From NCBI GenBank assembly GCA_002309015.1, contig DBWM01000004.1, positions 93,342 through 157,341 on the forward strand: 64,000 nt of DNA. Direction: 5' to 3'. Below, in pieces: positions 18,167-29,300 of this stretch. Origin of the DNA: Myxococcales bacterium UBA1238. GTDB taxonomy: Bacteria > Myxococcota_A > Bradymonadia > UBA7976 > UBA1532. Position 1 is the stretch's first letter, and each line of letters begins with the position of its first letter. The notes below the pieces were generated by a model. The model was not told the origin of the DNA and made no database searches. It saw only the letters and a program-made list of their open reading frames with translations. The translations under genes and the position numbers were made by a program.

Positions 18167-18644
18167 GACGGCCTCCTTCAGTACTCGCTTTGGAGAGCAT
18201 AAAGGCAACGTTCAAAAAAGGGAAATATAAAATTAGGGAGTGGAGAAAAAAGAGCTGAAGGGGCTCAAAGCTGAGTTCAGAGGCTTCGTCACCGGAGACC
18301 GCTTTGATCGTAAATGGGCTTATGTTGAGCGGACTTTGCAGCTCAGAGTGCAGGCATGCGCCACAAAAATGTGGAAAGGCCCGCCTTTTTACACGAATCA
18401 AAAATGATCTTGCCCAATGATCGCGTTTTTTATACAAGCGCCTGGAGGATCGATTGAGGGTGACTGGAACCGAAAATGGCGATTGACACGAAAAAAGAGC
18501 AAGAGAGAGATGAGCTGCACCGGAGGATTTGGGCGATTGCAGACGAGCTGCGCGGTGCTGTGGATGGGTGGGATTTTAAGAATGATGTGTCCTGTTTGAT
18601 CGCTGTATCTCCAAAACAGCTCCAGGATTGAAGGTGAGGCCTCA
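18167..18644. other. Intergenic region between divergent genes, nothing recognised
   Basis: About 480 bases between the minus-strand helical protein and the plus-strand DUF3791-like gene. It is where promoters for both directions should lie, but I could not pick out -35/-10 pairs with confidence. No RNA gene or repeat was seen. Confidence 0.5.
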
Positions 18645-18857
18645 ATGAGCAAGCTTTCCTTCATCGCATTCTGCATCGAGCATTATGCAGATCATGTGCA
18701 TCAGTCAGGCCCTGAGATCTATCAGCTTTTCAAGGATGAAGGTTTATTGCAGCTTCTCCGCGATGATTACGATGATCTCCATGGCATGGGCATCGAGTTC
18801 ATGATCGATTTTTGCTCCAATTATTTGAAGGAGAGGCCCAAAACATGCATGCCTTAG
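18645..18857 (+). CDS. DUF3791 family small protein
   Basis: A 70-residue protein. F-C-I-E-H-Y-A near the start, then the block ELFKK-like (YQLFKDEGLLQLLRDDYDDL) and L-H-G-M-G matches the small DUF3791 family as I know it. That family is commonly found in short operons beside DUF3990 or other toxin-like or nuclease genes. Function unknown. Its 3' end overlaps the next gene by 13 bases, and that gene overlaps the DUF1016 gene, making a tightly coupled three-gene cassette. Confidence 0.7.
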   Translation: MSKLSFIAFCIEHYADHVHQSGPEIYQLFKDEGLLQLLRDDYDDLHGMGIEFMIDFCSNYLKERPKTCMP

Positions 18858-19084
18858 TTCGGTCGATTCTGATCCCCGATATCGTAAAGCTCATTCAGGC
18901 GCATTACGGCCTCGATGAAGAGACAGCGATGGATCTCTTTTATTCTTCTAATACCGCATCCCTTTTTGCGGATGATGAGATGGGCTTATATGGCCAGTCC
19001 GCCTGGTATATTTTTGGCCTCTTCATGGAAGAGATGAAACAAAAGGGTTTGCAGCTCATTCGACCGATTGGAGGGCAACCATGA
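18845..19084 (+). CDS. Small protein of the DUF3791/YhcG cassette
   Basis: A 79-residue protein. ATG at 18845 with GGAGAGG upstream is chosen over an upstream in-frame ATG at 18812. The sequence (IPDIVKLIQAHYGLDEETAM, DLFYSSNTASLFADDEMGLY, then W-Y-I-F-G-L-F) resembles the small DUF proteins that pair with DUF3791 in other genomes. No function is known. The stop overlaps the ATG of the nuclease gene (ATGA). Confidence 0.65.
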   Translation: MHALVRSILIPDIVKLIQAHYGLDEETAMDLFYSSNTASLFADDEMGLYGQSAWYIFGLFMEEMKQKGLQLIRPIGGQP

Positions 19085-20175
19085 AAGATCCGATGAACGA
19101 AGATCTGATCCCGAATGAAAACATGAATTCAATCTATGCGAATTTGATTGAACAGATCGGCTCAACCCTGCATGAAGGGCGAAGTCAGATTGCGCTCTCT
19201 TTGCAATCCCAACTGCTCAATGCCTATTGGCAGATGGGCAGACAGATCGTCGAATATGAGCGGCAGGTCAATGCCCCCATCGAAATCGGCTCTCCTCTGT
19301 TGAATCGGCTTTCTCAGGATCTGGCTCTGAAATATGGCGCAGGTTTCAGCCGAAGCAACATCTTTTACATGCGCAAGCTTTACCTCACCTATCCCGAACC
19401 TGAGGCCTTGCCCAAGCTGACCTGGAGTCATTTCATCGAGCTCCTTAAAATTGAAGATCCGCTCGAACGCTCCTTTTATGAAAAGGAATGCCTGAATGCG
19501 CATTGGGGCGTTCGGGAACTTCGCCGCCAGATGAAGAGCATGCTCTTTCATCGTCTGGCTTTAAGCACCGACAAGCAAGAAGTGCTGCGCCTTTCAAAAG
19601 AAGGGCAAATCATCGAAAAGCCTGAAGATATCATCAAAGATCCCTATGTTTTTGAATTCACAGGTCTGCCTTCATTGCCTGCCTATAAGGAATCGGATCT
19701 TGAAAATGCTCTGATTCAAAATTTAAGCGATTTTCTTTTGGAGCTCGGCAAGGGCTTTGCCTATGTCGGCCGCCAGCAATCTTTTATGCTTGCAGGTCGT
19801 TCCTATAAGGTAGATCTCGTCTTCTATCATCGCATCCTCAAATGCTTTGTCCTCATCGATTTAAAGCGGGGTGAAATCACCCATGAAGACATCGGCCAGA
19901 TGAATTTTTATCTCAATTATTATCGGGAAGAAATGAACACCGAAGGTGATACCGATCCCATCGGCATCGTCCTCGGCGCCTATAAGGATCAACTGGTCAT
20001 GCGATACGCCCTGCAGAATATTTCAAATCAGGTCTTTGCAACCCGTTACCAACTCTATCTCCCGGATCGCGCCCAGCTGGAAGCCGAGCTTCAACATTTA
20101 CTCGATGAGGATTCAACTGCACATGAATCATCGGAGCATCGCTTAAAAATGATGTCTCAGGAGAAACAGAATTGA
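19081..20175 (+). CDS. DUF1016 / YhcG family PD-(D/E)XK nuclease-like protein
   Basis: A 364-residue cytoplasmic protein. The N-terminal DUF1016 domain has YWQMGRQIVEYE, then LSQDLALKYGAGFSRSNIFY and M-R-K-L-Y. The C-terminal PD-(D/E)XK core has G-R-S-Y-K-V-D-L-V-F-Y-H and F-V-L-I-D-L-K-R-G, carrying the expected acidic and D-L-K catalytic residues. It has the family's normal length. YhcG-type proteins are frequent in restriction-modification and mobile regions and are thought to act on nucleic acids. It is the last gene of the cassette and is followed by a strong hairpin. Confidence 0.93.
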   Translation: MKDPMNEDLIPNENMNSIYANLIEQIGSTLHEGRSQIALSLQSQLLNAYWQMGRQIVEYERQVNAPIEIGSPLLNRLSQDLALKYGAGFSRSNIFYMRKLYLTYPEPEALPKLTWSHFIELLKIEDPLERSFYEKECLNAHWGVRELRRQMKSMLFHRLALSTDKQEVLRLSKEGQIIEKPEDIIKDPYVFEFTGLPSLPAYKESDLENALIQNLSDFLLELGKGFAYVGRQQSFMLAGRSYKVDLVFYHRILKCFVLIDLKRGEITHEDIGQMNFYLNYYREEMNTEGDTDPIGIVLGAYKDQLVMRYALQNISNQVFATRYQLYLPDRAQLEAELQHLLDEDSTAHESSEHRLKMMSQEKQN

Positions 20176-20206
20176 GCCTCAAATGATCTCCCAAACCAAA
20201 GGGATC

Positions 20207-20236
20207 AAAGCCGTCCCCAGAGGTGGGGACGGCTTT
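20207..20236. terminator. Perfect 12-bp hairpin terminator after yhcG-type gene
   Basis: AAAGCCGTCCCC (20207-20218) pairs perfectly with GGGGACGGCTTT (20225-20236) around a six-base loop. It sits 31 bases after the stop codon of the nuclease gene. The following TTTATAA gives a short T tract. Confidence 0.8.
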
Positions 20237-20334
20237 ATAACTGCTTCGCTCCTTCACGACACCTGGTGCCCCCATCCTCCCGACGTCATCCATAAAAATC
20301 TCTCGCCTGAAAGCTCTCATCTCGCAACAAGGGC

Positions 20335-20363
20335 TTTACACTCTCGGAAGTCGAGGTTACGAT
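20335..20363 (+). promoter_or_regulatory. Promoter of the first cadherin-like lipoprotein gene
   Basis: TTTACA (20335-20340), a 17-base spacer, then TACGAT (20358-20363). The ATG follows 29 bases later. The same arrangement, with CAACAAG before and GAGGT inside the spacer, is conserved upstream of the paralogous gene (38357-38385), which supports its being real. Confidence 0.65.
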
Positions 20364-20392
20364 GGGGCGATTTGATTGATTTGGGGGGTATC

Positions 20393-23131
20393 ATGTACCG
20401 CTTTCCTCTGTTTTCTCGAGTTCTTGTGTTGTCGCTGGTGACCGGGCTGGTGGGGTGTGAGGTGGACGTGAACGATCCGCCGAGGAAGGGGTTGGGGGCT
20501 GCGTGCGATGAGGAGCAGGAATGCGAGGCGCGGCTGAAATGTTGCCATGGAGTCTGCACGGAGATCGCGGCCTGTGAGGCGGGCAATGGACAGAAGGCGC
20601 TCGGTGAGAGCTGCTCGGTGAGCACGGAATGCCTCACGCATTTGCGGTGCTGTTCGGGGGTTTGCAACGTCAACTCAGCCTGTGGGAGCCCGTACGAGGA
20701 TGCGGACATCATCAGGGAGAATCACGCGCCGGTCTTCGAGCCGATCAACGCTCAGATCGGCACGGTGGGCCAGGAAATGCGGTTCACCCTTCACGCGACG
20801 GATGAGGATGGCGACAAGCTGACCTATTTCATCAGCGAGGGAGCACCTGAGGGCGCGAGCCTCGACAGAGAAACCGGCGAGTTCAAATGGACGCCCCAAA
20901 AAACCGGTGACTATAACGTCGTCTTTGGGGTCATCGACGGGCAGGCTTCGGCGTCGGTCCGGATTCTGATCAGCGTCCAGCAGGTTCAGAAGGAAAACCA
21001 TAAGCCGACGCTCGATCCGCTCTATGCGGCCTATGAACTGACGGCGGGACAGCAGTTTGAGCTCGAACTCACCGGTCACGATGAGGATGGCGATGAGCTC
21101 ACCTATGGTTTTGATGCCCAGAATGCGGAAGATGCGCTCGCGCTCCAGGATGCCCGCATGGAGGGCAACCGCTTTATCTGGACGCCTGGAGTCTCCCTGG
21201 CCCAAAAGACGGTGCATCTGACCTTCAAGGTGCAGGATACGCACAACAGCTTTGCCTACAGCGCCCCGATCGCCCTCAATATCGCTGCAGCGCAGGGGGC
21301 GGTTCCCGTGCTCGATCCGATCCTCGAAAACGGATCTGCGACCTATACGCTCTGCGTCGGCAAGACCTGGGCCTTCAATCTGCATGCGACGGATGCGGAT
21401 GGCGATCGGCTCACCTACGGCGTGACCGGTGCGCCCTCGGGTGCGACCCTCAATTCGGGGACCGGTGCTTTCAGCTATACCGCCACGGAAGCGGACATCG
21501 AGCGATATCTCCTGACCTTTGAAGCCCGGGATCCGAGCGACAACCGCGCGATCCGGCAGCTGACCCTCATCGTGACCCAATGCCAGAGCGGCGGCAACCA
21601 CGCGCCTGCCCTCTCGCCGATCGAAGATCAGCAGGTGCAGATTGGAGCCCCCTTGTCTGTGGGACTGGCTCGATATGCCTCCGATCAGGACAACGATGCG
21701 CTGAGTTTCAGCCTGAGCGGTCAACCCGCAGGCGCCACGCTCGATGCGAATACCGGCGTCTTCTCCTATGCCGTCTCCGACTGCGACCTCGTCGGGCGAT
21801 CCTTCACCTTCAACGTGATCGTCTCCGATGGAGAGCAAACCACCTCGGGTGAGATGACGGTCTGGGTGATCGATCCCAGCGGCAGCTGTGGGCCCCGGAA
21901 TCATGCCCCGACATTGCGCGAGATTCCCAGTCTGACCGCGATCGTGGGCCAGGCTTACACGATCGATCTCTCTCCATATGCGAGCGATCAGGATGGCGAT
22001 TTGCTCACCTATCACCTGAGCAATGCGCCCACCAACGCCTCGATCAACAGCTCAGGTCGCTTTGCGATCTCCCCAACCTGCAGCCAGGCGAATCAGACCT
22101 ACACGCCCACCCTCACGGTCACCGATCCCCACGAGGCTTCAGCGAGCAAGACGTTCACCCTCAACATCCAGGACTCAACCCCAGCCTGCCGTTCAGCCAA
22201 CTGCGATTACACCGGAGACGATGGCGATCTCTTCGACACCCGCGAATGCAACCACGATGAGGCACACGCAGTTCCCGTCATGGATGCCATCGGTACCCAT
22301 CCCCTCAAATTGCTGCCCGGTTACAGCGACTTGTTTAAATTCACTGCGGTTGAGGGCCAGGCTTACAGCGTTGCGATCACGTTCGATCACAGCGATGATG
22401 CTGTCCTCAATCTGACGATCTCTGATGACACCAGAAGGCCGGGCACATGCCTCGATAACTTAACCCAGGGAATATATGAGAACGGCTGCTTCACAGAGAA
22501 CGACATCTCTGACGTGGCATATATGGTTTTCACTGCACCCCAATCGCGTGAGTATTATATAGAAGTCTTTAATTTCAATGATGATGCGGAGTTCACCCAT
22601 GACTATCAGCTGTATTTTGCAGAACGAAATGACGATTGCCCTGATGACCGTTTCGAGTCTGAGGGTGACCGGTCCAATAATTTTGGTGGCGCGATGGCGA
22701 CTAAAATCGATTACGGGATTACACCATGGCTTTCACTTTGCGGTGACCAGGACTGGTTCTTCCTGGAGTCTCCCCGGTACGACAGCAAGTTCAGCATCGT
22801 CGTCGATCAGAATGCGGATGCGGCCCTCTACGCTTATCAATGCACCATCGGGGCGAGAAGCCATTATAAGTACCATGACATCATCAGACCCTCTGAAACT
22901 CCAGACCTATCAGGCGTCCCGAACTGCTCCAGCGCTTCTGAAAGCAACCCGGCCTGTGTCTGCACAGTGGAATCCTACGGTAACATCTGCGAGGGCCGTG
23001 AGAATCAGCGCTCTGGCCGAAACAAGGTGATCACGCTCGATCTGCCAGCCAGCAGCGAGTCCTATTTTATCCAGGTTCTCAGCAACACAACGAATGTCTT
23101 CTATGACATCGTTTACACCTCCGCTGAGTGA
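20393..23131 (+). CDS. Cell-surface lipoprotein with Cys-rich head, cadherin/Ig-like repeats and PPC-like tail
   Basis: About 912 residues from ATG at 20393, preceded by GGGGGG and by a promoter. An in-frame ATG at 20183 would span the upstream terminator and is rejected. The lipoprotein signal peptide ends L-V-G-C. Next come two short cysteine-rich units (CEARLKCCHGVC, CLTHLRCCSGVC). These are followed by about five Ig/cadherin-like repeats of about 90 residues, each with N-H-A/K-P and D-x-D-G-D-x-L-T-Y (putative calcium sites) and GA-L-TG-F. The C-terminal third resembles PPC domains (YSDLFKFTAVEGQAYSVAIT, then Q-D-W-F-F-L). It is probably displayed on the outer membrane for adhesion. A paralogue lies at 38415-41834. 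Confidence 0.88.
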   Translation: MYRFPLFSRVLVLSLVTGLVGCEVDVNDPPRKGLGAACDEEQECEARLKCCHGVCTEIAACEAGNGQKALGESCSVSTECLTHLRCCSGVCNVNSACGSPYEDADIIRENHAPVFEPINAQIGTVGQEMRFTLHATDEDGDKLTYFISEGAPEGASLDRETGEFKWTPQKTGDYNVVFGVIDGQASASVRILISVQQVQKENHKPTLDPLYAAYELTAGQQFELELTGHDEDGDELTYGFDAQNAEDALALQDARMEGNRFIWTPGVSLAQKTVHLTFKVQDTHNSFAYSAPIALNIAAAQGAVPVLDPILENGSATYTLCVGKTWAFNLHATDADGDRLTYGVTGAPSGATLNSGTGAFSYTATEADIERYLLTFEARDPSDNRAIRQLTLIVTQCQSGGNHAPALSPIEDQQVQIGAPLSVGLARYASDQDNDALSFSLSGQPAGATLDANTGVFSYAVSDCDLVGRSFTFNVIVSDGEQTTSGEMTVWVIDPSGSCGPRNHAPTLREIPSLTAIVGQAYTIDLSPYASDQDGDLLTYHLSNAPTNASINSSGRFAISPTCSQANQTYTPTLTVTDPHEASASKTFTLNIQDSTPACRSANCDYTGDDGDLFDTRECNHDEAHAVPVMDAIGTHPLKLLPGYSDLFKFTAVEGQAYSVAITFDHSDDAVLNLTISDDTRRPGTCLDNLTQGIYENGCFTENDISDVAYMVFTAPQSREYYIEVFNFNDDAEFTHDYQLYFAERNDDCPDDRFESEGDRSNNFGGAMATKIDYGITPWLSLCGDQDWFFLESPRYDSKFSIVVDQNADAALYAYQCTIGARSHYKYHDIIRPSETPDLSGVPNCSSASESNPACVCTVESYGNICEGRENQRSGRNKVITLDLPASSESYFIQVLSNTTNVFYDIVYTSAE

Positions 23132-23339
23132 TCTTTTCAGCGCATAGAACCTTCCATTCGCCCGCCCTCTGCATGGATTCCGGATTCCCGGACCTGCAGC
23201 CTGCCTCAATCCTGCCTTTGCTCACTGCCTGCAATCTTTTTTCAAATCGCATCGATTGTATCCAGTCGTCACTATTGACTTTTGAGGATTGCGTATGCTC
23301 CAATGCTGCGTTTTTTTTCGTTCCTCAGGCGATTGGACG

Positions 23340-26300
23340 ATGCTGAAAATGCGCAAAACCTCCTTGTTTTTAAAGACGGCCCTCATCGGCCTCTGTTGTG
23401 CCGCTCCGCTTTACGGCTGCGACGATGACGACAGCTCACCGACCCCGGAAGAGCTGGATGGAGCTTCATCCGGGGATGGCGCCTTTGTGCGCGATGGCGA
23501 AACGGCCAGCGATACGGGGCATCAGGACGGCAGCCCGGCCGACAGCGGCAAACAGGACGCGGAGGCTGACGGTTCGCAGGAAGCGGATGCAGCGGATGCA
23601 GAAGCGGATGCAGCGGATGGTGGAGATTCGGCCATACCCCAATGCGTTTTGGACGACGAATGCCCTGCGAGCGATGTTTGCCATAAGCCCGTCTGCAATG
23701 ACGGCACCTGCGGTGAGACGGCGATTCCCGGCTGCTGCATGGGGGTTGAGACCTGCGGCGATCCCAAAGACGCCTGCCACGAAATGAACTGCACCGATCA
23801 CGCCTGCGTTGAAACCGCCAAAGACGGCTGCATCGCCTGCAATACCCCTCAGGACTGCGCATCTGAGGCCGGTGTCTGCCAGAGTTTTGACTGCGCATCG
23901 GGCCAATGCCGGTTTGAAAACATCGGGGAATGTTGCGAAAACTCCAACCAATGCCCGCCTCAGGACGCCTGCCATACCGCTCAGTGCAACTCCGAACATC
24001 GCTGTGAACAGATCGCCATCGAGGGCTGCAAACTCTGTACGGGCGACGAGCAATGCCACGAGCTCTGCACCGAGGGCCATTGCACCGCAACCGGCGTCTG
24101 CAGTGCCGAGACCCCCATTCCCGGATGCTGCCACAACAGCGAGGAATGCACCGATCCCATATTGAGCCTTTGCGAAGAGGATCGCTGCGTCGCGCCCCAC
24201 TGCACGAACGATGACGACTGCGCGGGAGCCCTGGGCTGCATTTCAGAGCGCTGCGGCGAGATCAACCTGGTGGACTGGTGCGCCCTGCAGGATCCGGTGG
24301 ACGGATCCTTTGTGGCAACCGCACAGATTCAGGCTCTGGCGCGTTTGTATGAACCCGGCATGACCGGCAGCGAGGGCAACGCAGCATCCGTCCGCGTGCA
24401 GCTCGGCTCCCGGCAAAAGGCAGACGGCGCCGAATGGCAATGGGCAGACGCGACCGCAAACAGCGCTTACAGCCACGATCAGCACAGCGAATATGGCGCC
24501 TCCATCAGCGCATTGCCCGTAGGCCTTTACGAGCTGGCCGCCCGCGTTTCGGTGGACGGTGGACAGCATTGGCAAATGTGCCATGCCGGCGAGCTCAAAC
24601 CCGACGGCAGCGGTGACCGCGAGGGCGTCTCAAACGTGGATCCGGTGGTGGCCTTCGATCCAGCCAAAACCGGTCAGATCGAGATCGTCGAATGCCTCGC
24701 CCATACCGACTGCCAGGACGGCAAACTCTGCGAGCTGGATCCCGAAAAGGCCGGATACCGTACCTGCATCGCCGTCCAATGCAGCGCGCAGAAGCCCTGC
24801 GAAGCCTGGCCCTGCATGACCGCGCATTGCGGAAACGACCATCTTTGCGTCTATGAATCGATCGCGGGCTGCTGCACCGAGGCCCAGGGCTGCGGCGAAG
24901 AAGGCAAATGCCTGATCGAACAGGGCGCACAGACCGGAACCTGCGTCGAATGCATCGGCGATCTGGACTGCCTGAGCGGCGATCCCTGCGTGAGCACCGT
25001 CTGCTACAGCAACACCCATCAATGCGGATCCAACACGATCGAAGGCTGCTGCACCGACGAGAGCCAGTGTCAGGCACCCAAGCCCTTCTGCCACATCGAG
25101 GATCACGCAAACGCAGGCCAATGCGCCGAATGCGCGACCGACGAACATTGTCCCGCAAGCGATGAATGCCATCTGCGCACATGCAATGATGGGGTCTGCG
25201 GTGAGGAATCGCTCCGCTTCGAAGGCTGCTGCACAGGGGGCGAGCAATGCGAAGGTGCTCTGATCTGTGATGAGACGAACCATTGTGTCGCGAACCTCGC
25301 CGATTGGTGCAATTTTGACCATTTTGAAGGAAACCAGGCGAGCACCGGGATCGGTCGCCCGATTGCCGGTTACGCGAGGCTGAAGGAAGCGGGACTTCCC
25401 GCCTCCGGCTCTGATCTTTCAAAGTTTCAGGTCATGATCGGCTATCTCAGCGAAAATGCCGAAGACCAGAGCTTGGAGAGTTCGGCCTGGCAATGGCTCA
25501 GCGCATCGAAGAGCGACTGCGCAGACTGCGGCGAAATGCTCGAATACAGCGCCCCGATCCAGATCGGCGCGATCGGCGATTACAGGGTTGCGGCCCGGAT
25601 CTCCGTCGATGGCGGCGCCCATTTCGTCCTCTGCAACAACCCCACCGTGGGCATCAGCTACGCCGATGGCGGTCAATACGATGCGACAAAGAACGCGCCC
25701 CTCTCCGTCGTCTCGAACTGTGCCTCCTGCAGTGAGGAAAAGCCCCTCTGTGAGGAAGCGACAGCGACCTGTGTCGCCTGCATCAGCGAGGCCGACTGCG
25801 AAGGTGATCTCATCTGCAAAGAGAACGCCTGCGTCCCGGCCGGCGAGGAAGACTGTAACCCGAAGACGATGGCGACCCCCTTCATCTCGGAAGTCTTCGT
25901 CGATGCGAACGGCAGCCGCGCCATCGAGATCTTTAACCCAGGCTGCATGACGCTCCGTGTCGATGGTTACAAACTTTCCCAGACTGAGCTCACAGACGCG
26001 GTCACCCTCTCAGGCTCGATCCCGACGAACGGCGTCAAGGTCATCTGCTCCGGCGAAATCGATGGCTATGACTGCAGTTACGAGGATCTAAGCCCGATCA
26101 CCGCAGAGGGACCGATCTCGCTCTACGATGCCGAGGGTCATCTGCTCGATACCTTCGGCCAGGCAGACACGAACTGGGCCCAAAACACCGACAGCGGGCG
26201 CGTGATCGATCAGAACGGTGATCCCACCTCGGATCCTGAGACCGGGGATCAGCCGGGCCTCGGATCCGTCAAGGACAGCGAAGGACAGGAGCTGGTCACC

Positions 26301-29300
26301 CCGATCCTCTGCGAGGGGCTCTTTGAGGCGACCGCAAACTGCATTCCCAGCTGCGAGGGCGAGACCCAGGCGACCGCGCATTGGATCTGGACGGCCGACG
26401 GCAACCAGGGCGTCCGGTGCTGCGGCAGCGATCCCGACTGCGAAGGCCAGGGCTTCTGCGATCTCGCGACCCATCAATGCCTCCCCTTCGACCAGAATCC
26501 CTGTGGGCAGTTTGACTGCAGCAAAACCACGCTCTCCATCTGCGGCGATCACGACCAGATCTTCTCGTACAAGACCCGCTGCGAGCTCCGGAACGGCGTT
26601 GCGACCTGCGTCAAGGATCAGCCCGATGGCCAATTCTACGACTGCGCAAACGAGACTGCCCCGGCCAAAGCGAGCTGCAGTGAGAACCGCTTCACAGCTC
26701 AGAAAGGAAGCTGCAGGAAAGGCAGCGTCCTCAATGCCCTCACCGATTGCAGCTATGAACCCGCCGCGGATCCCGTGGACTGCAGCGTCCTGCCTCAGAG
26801 CAGCTGCGATGAAGACGGCTTCACCCATGGTCTGAAGGGTACCTGCACAGCGAACGGATGCGACTTTGAAAGCGAAACGCTCGCCTGCACCGCGGATGCA
26901 ACCCGCTGCCAGGACGGCGCGATCGTCAAACTCGACGGTCAATGCGATCCCCAGGCCGGCTGCGGAAGCGAGCTCATCGAGTCTTGTCCTTCCGGCAACA
27001 GCTGCGATCCCGAAACCCCCGGTGGTTACTGGCAGAACGAAGCCCTCTGCGACGGCGATCACTGCAAGAAGACCTTTGTGTCCTGCAACGCGGGCGAGAT
27101 CTGTTACGAAGGCGAATGCATCGAGGATCCCTGCAAGCGTCTCGACTGCACCGCGCATTTCATCTACAGCTGCAGCGAGGGCGTAATCGCTGAATCGTCG
27201 ACGATCTGCCAGGTGACCGGCAATCAGGCGAGCTGCGTGGCCACAGCCCTGACCGGCGAGAGCCATGACTGCACGACCGCACAGGCGCCGGAGGCTCAGG
27301 TCTGCAACGCCAACCGCTACACCGCAAAGCGCGGATCCTGCACCGAGGGCAGCGAGGTTTCGAGCCTCACCGCCTGCGACTATGAAGCGACCGCCGAAGA
27401 GAAAGACTGCAGCGATCTGCCCGCGCCCGTTTGCGACGGCACAGAGCTCGTCAAAGCGATCTCCGGAAGCTGCACCGAAACGGGATGCACATTCACCTAT
27501 GACCGAACGACCTGCAGCGCGGGCGTTTTGAGCTGTGCAGAGGGCGTCATCTACAGCCAGACGGGAGATTGTGCGGAGGGCGCCTGCAGCAAAACCATCA
27601 CCGAGACCTGCGAAGCGAAGACCGTCTGCGACGACCAATCGAACGGATACTGGAAGCATGAAGCGAGCTGTGACGGCGATCACTGCAAGAAGACTCTGAT
27701 CCCCTGCAATGCAGAGGAGATCTGCCATGAAGGCGCCTGCATTCCCGATCCCTGCATCAAAGCGGCCTGTGAAGAGAAGCATCTTTACGTCTGCAGCAAC
27801 AACAAGATCACCGAATACTCAGCGAAATGCGAACGGAGCGGCAATCAGGCGAGCTGCGTCCAGGACCAGCCGACAGGACAGAGCAAGGACTGCACCGCGA
27901 TCGGCCTCGAACAGATCTGCGCTGGAACGATCTTCCAGGCCAAAGAAGGAAGCTGCGAAGATGGCGTCACCGGGTTGACCTGCAACTATACTGCGACCGG
28001 TGAAGCCAAGGACTGTGCCGAGCTGCCCGAAGCGGAATGCGACGGCACTACCCTGGTCGAATATGTCTCCGGCAGCTGCACGCTGGAAGGCTGCAGCTAT
28101 GAGACGACCCGAACCGAGGATGCGCCGGAATGTCCCTGCCATAGCAAGGCGGATTGCGAAGAAAACGAGCTCTGCCATCTTTCAGGCGCGAATCCACCCG
28201 TCGGCCAATGCGTACCGATTTGCCATGGGCACAGTGAATGCGCAGAGGGCATGATCTGCCGTCAGGCGAATCCCGGTGAAGCGGCCGATCAGACCAGCTG
28301 CCTCCCCGGCTATCGCCTGGAAGATGATCAGCAGGAATGCCTCAAGGGTTACTACCAGTCCTCCGACCTCTGCATCCCCGGTTGCGATGAACCGTCGGAT
28401 TGCACGAGCGATGAAGAAAACTGCAACTTTGAAACCCATCAATGCAGCGACAAGATCGAATGCGACGAGGATGCAGACTGCGACGGCGGTGCCTGCGATC
28501 TTCAGGCCGATCCACCCGCCTGCCTCCCCGGCAAAGGTGATGCCTGCACTGATCCCATCGTTCCCAAATTCACAAATGGCATCGCAAAGATCTCGGGGAA
28601 CGACTTCGCTGAGGACTTCAGCTCGACATGGACGCAAGGCACAGGCTGCAAAGGCGCCGACAGCAACAGTCCAGATGCGCCCGAGGTCTTCATCAAGCTC
28701 GATCTCAAAGCCGGAGAGATCGTCAACGTCGCCGAGACCGGTGAACTTCGCATGGCCCTCTCTTACATCGAGGGATGCGATGCGACCGCATGTATGGCCT
28801 CATACTTTGGCGATGATGCCAACGGTCTGGCCCACACCGCAACGAAAGATGAAACCATCTACGCGGTCGTCGAAAGCTATTTCTTCGTCAATTCGAACTT
28901 GCACAAGGCTTACGAAATCGTCGTCCACAAAGGGCATCCCGGCTGCGGCGGTGGCTTTATTGAAGATGGCGAGCAATGCGACGACGGCAACCTGATTTCG
29001 GGTGATGGCTGCGAGAGCAACTGCCAGGTCACCGAAGGCTGGGTCTGCGACTACCAGCAACCCTCAGTCTGTCGAAAGATCACCTGCGGCGATGGCTTCG
29101 TCGATGAAGGCGAGCAATGCGACGATGGCGACAAGGAATCGGGCGACGGCTGCGAAGCGGACTGCTTGTTCACAGAAGGCTGGATCTGCTCCGGTGAGCC
29201 TTCCGTCTGTCAGATCGCCAACGAGGGAGATATCTGCTCCAAAGCGTTCGTTCCCAACTTCGTAAACGGAACCGCGACGATCTCGGTCAGCGACTTCATA

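Noticed and set aside
20183..20392. Upstream in-frame ATG extending the first cadherin-like lipoprotein by 70 codons
   Set aside because: The extension spans a terminator hairpin and the promoter and would bury the lipoprotein signal peptide.
20675..22015. Long antisense frame in the first cadherin-like gene
   Set aside because: The same kind of antisense frame occurs in the paralogue (38712-39659) as a by-product of the repeated D-G-D and L-T-Y codons; no independent signal.
26088..27782. Long open frame of 564 codons antisense to the giant gene
   Set aside because: Composition is Ala/Gly/Arg-biased and mirrors the Cys-rich codons of the plus strand; no ribosome-binding site or protein motif.
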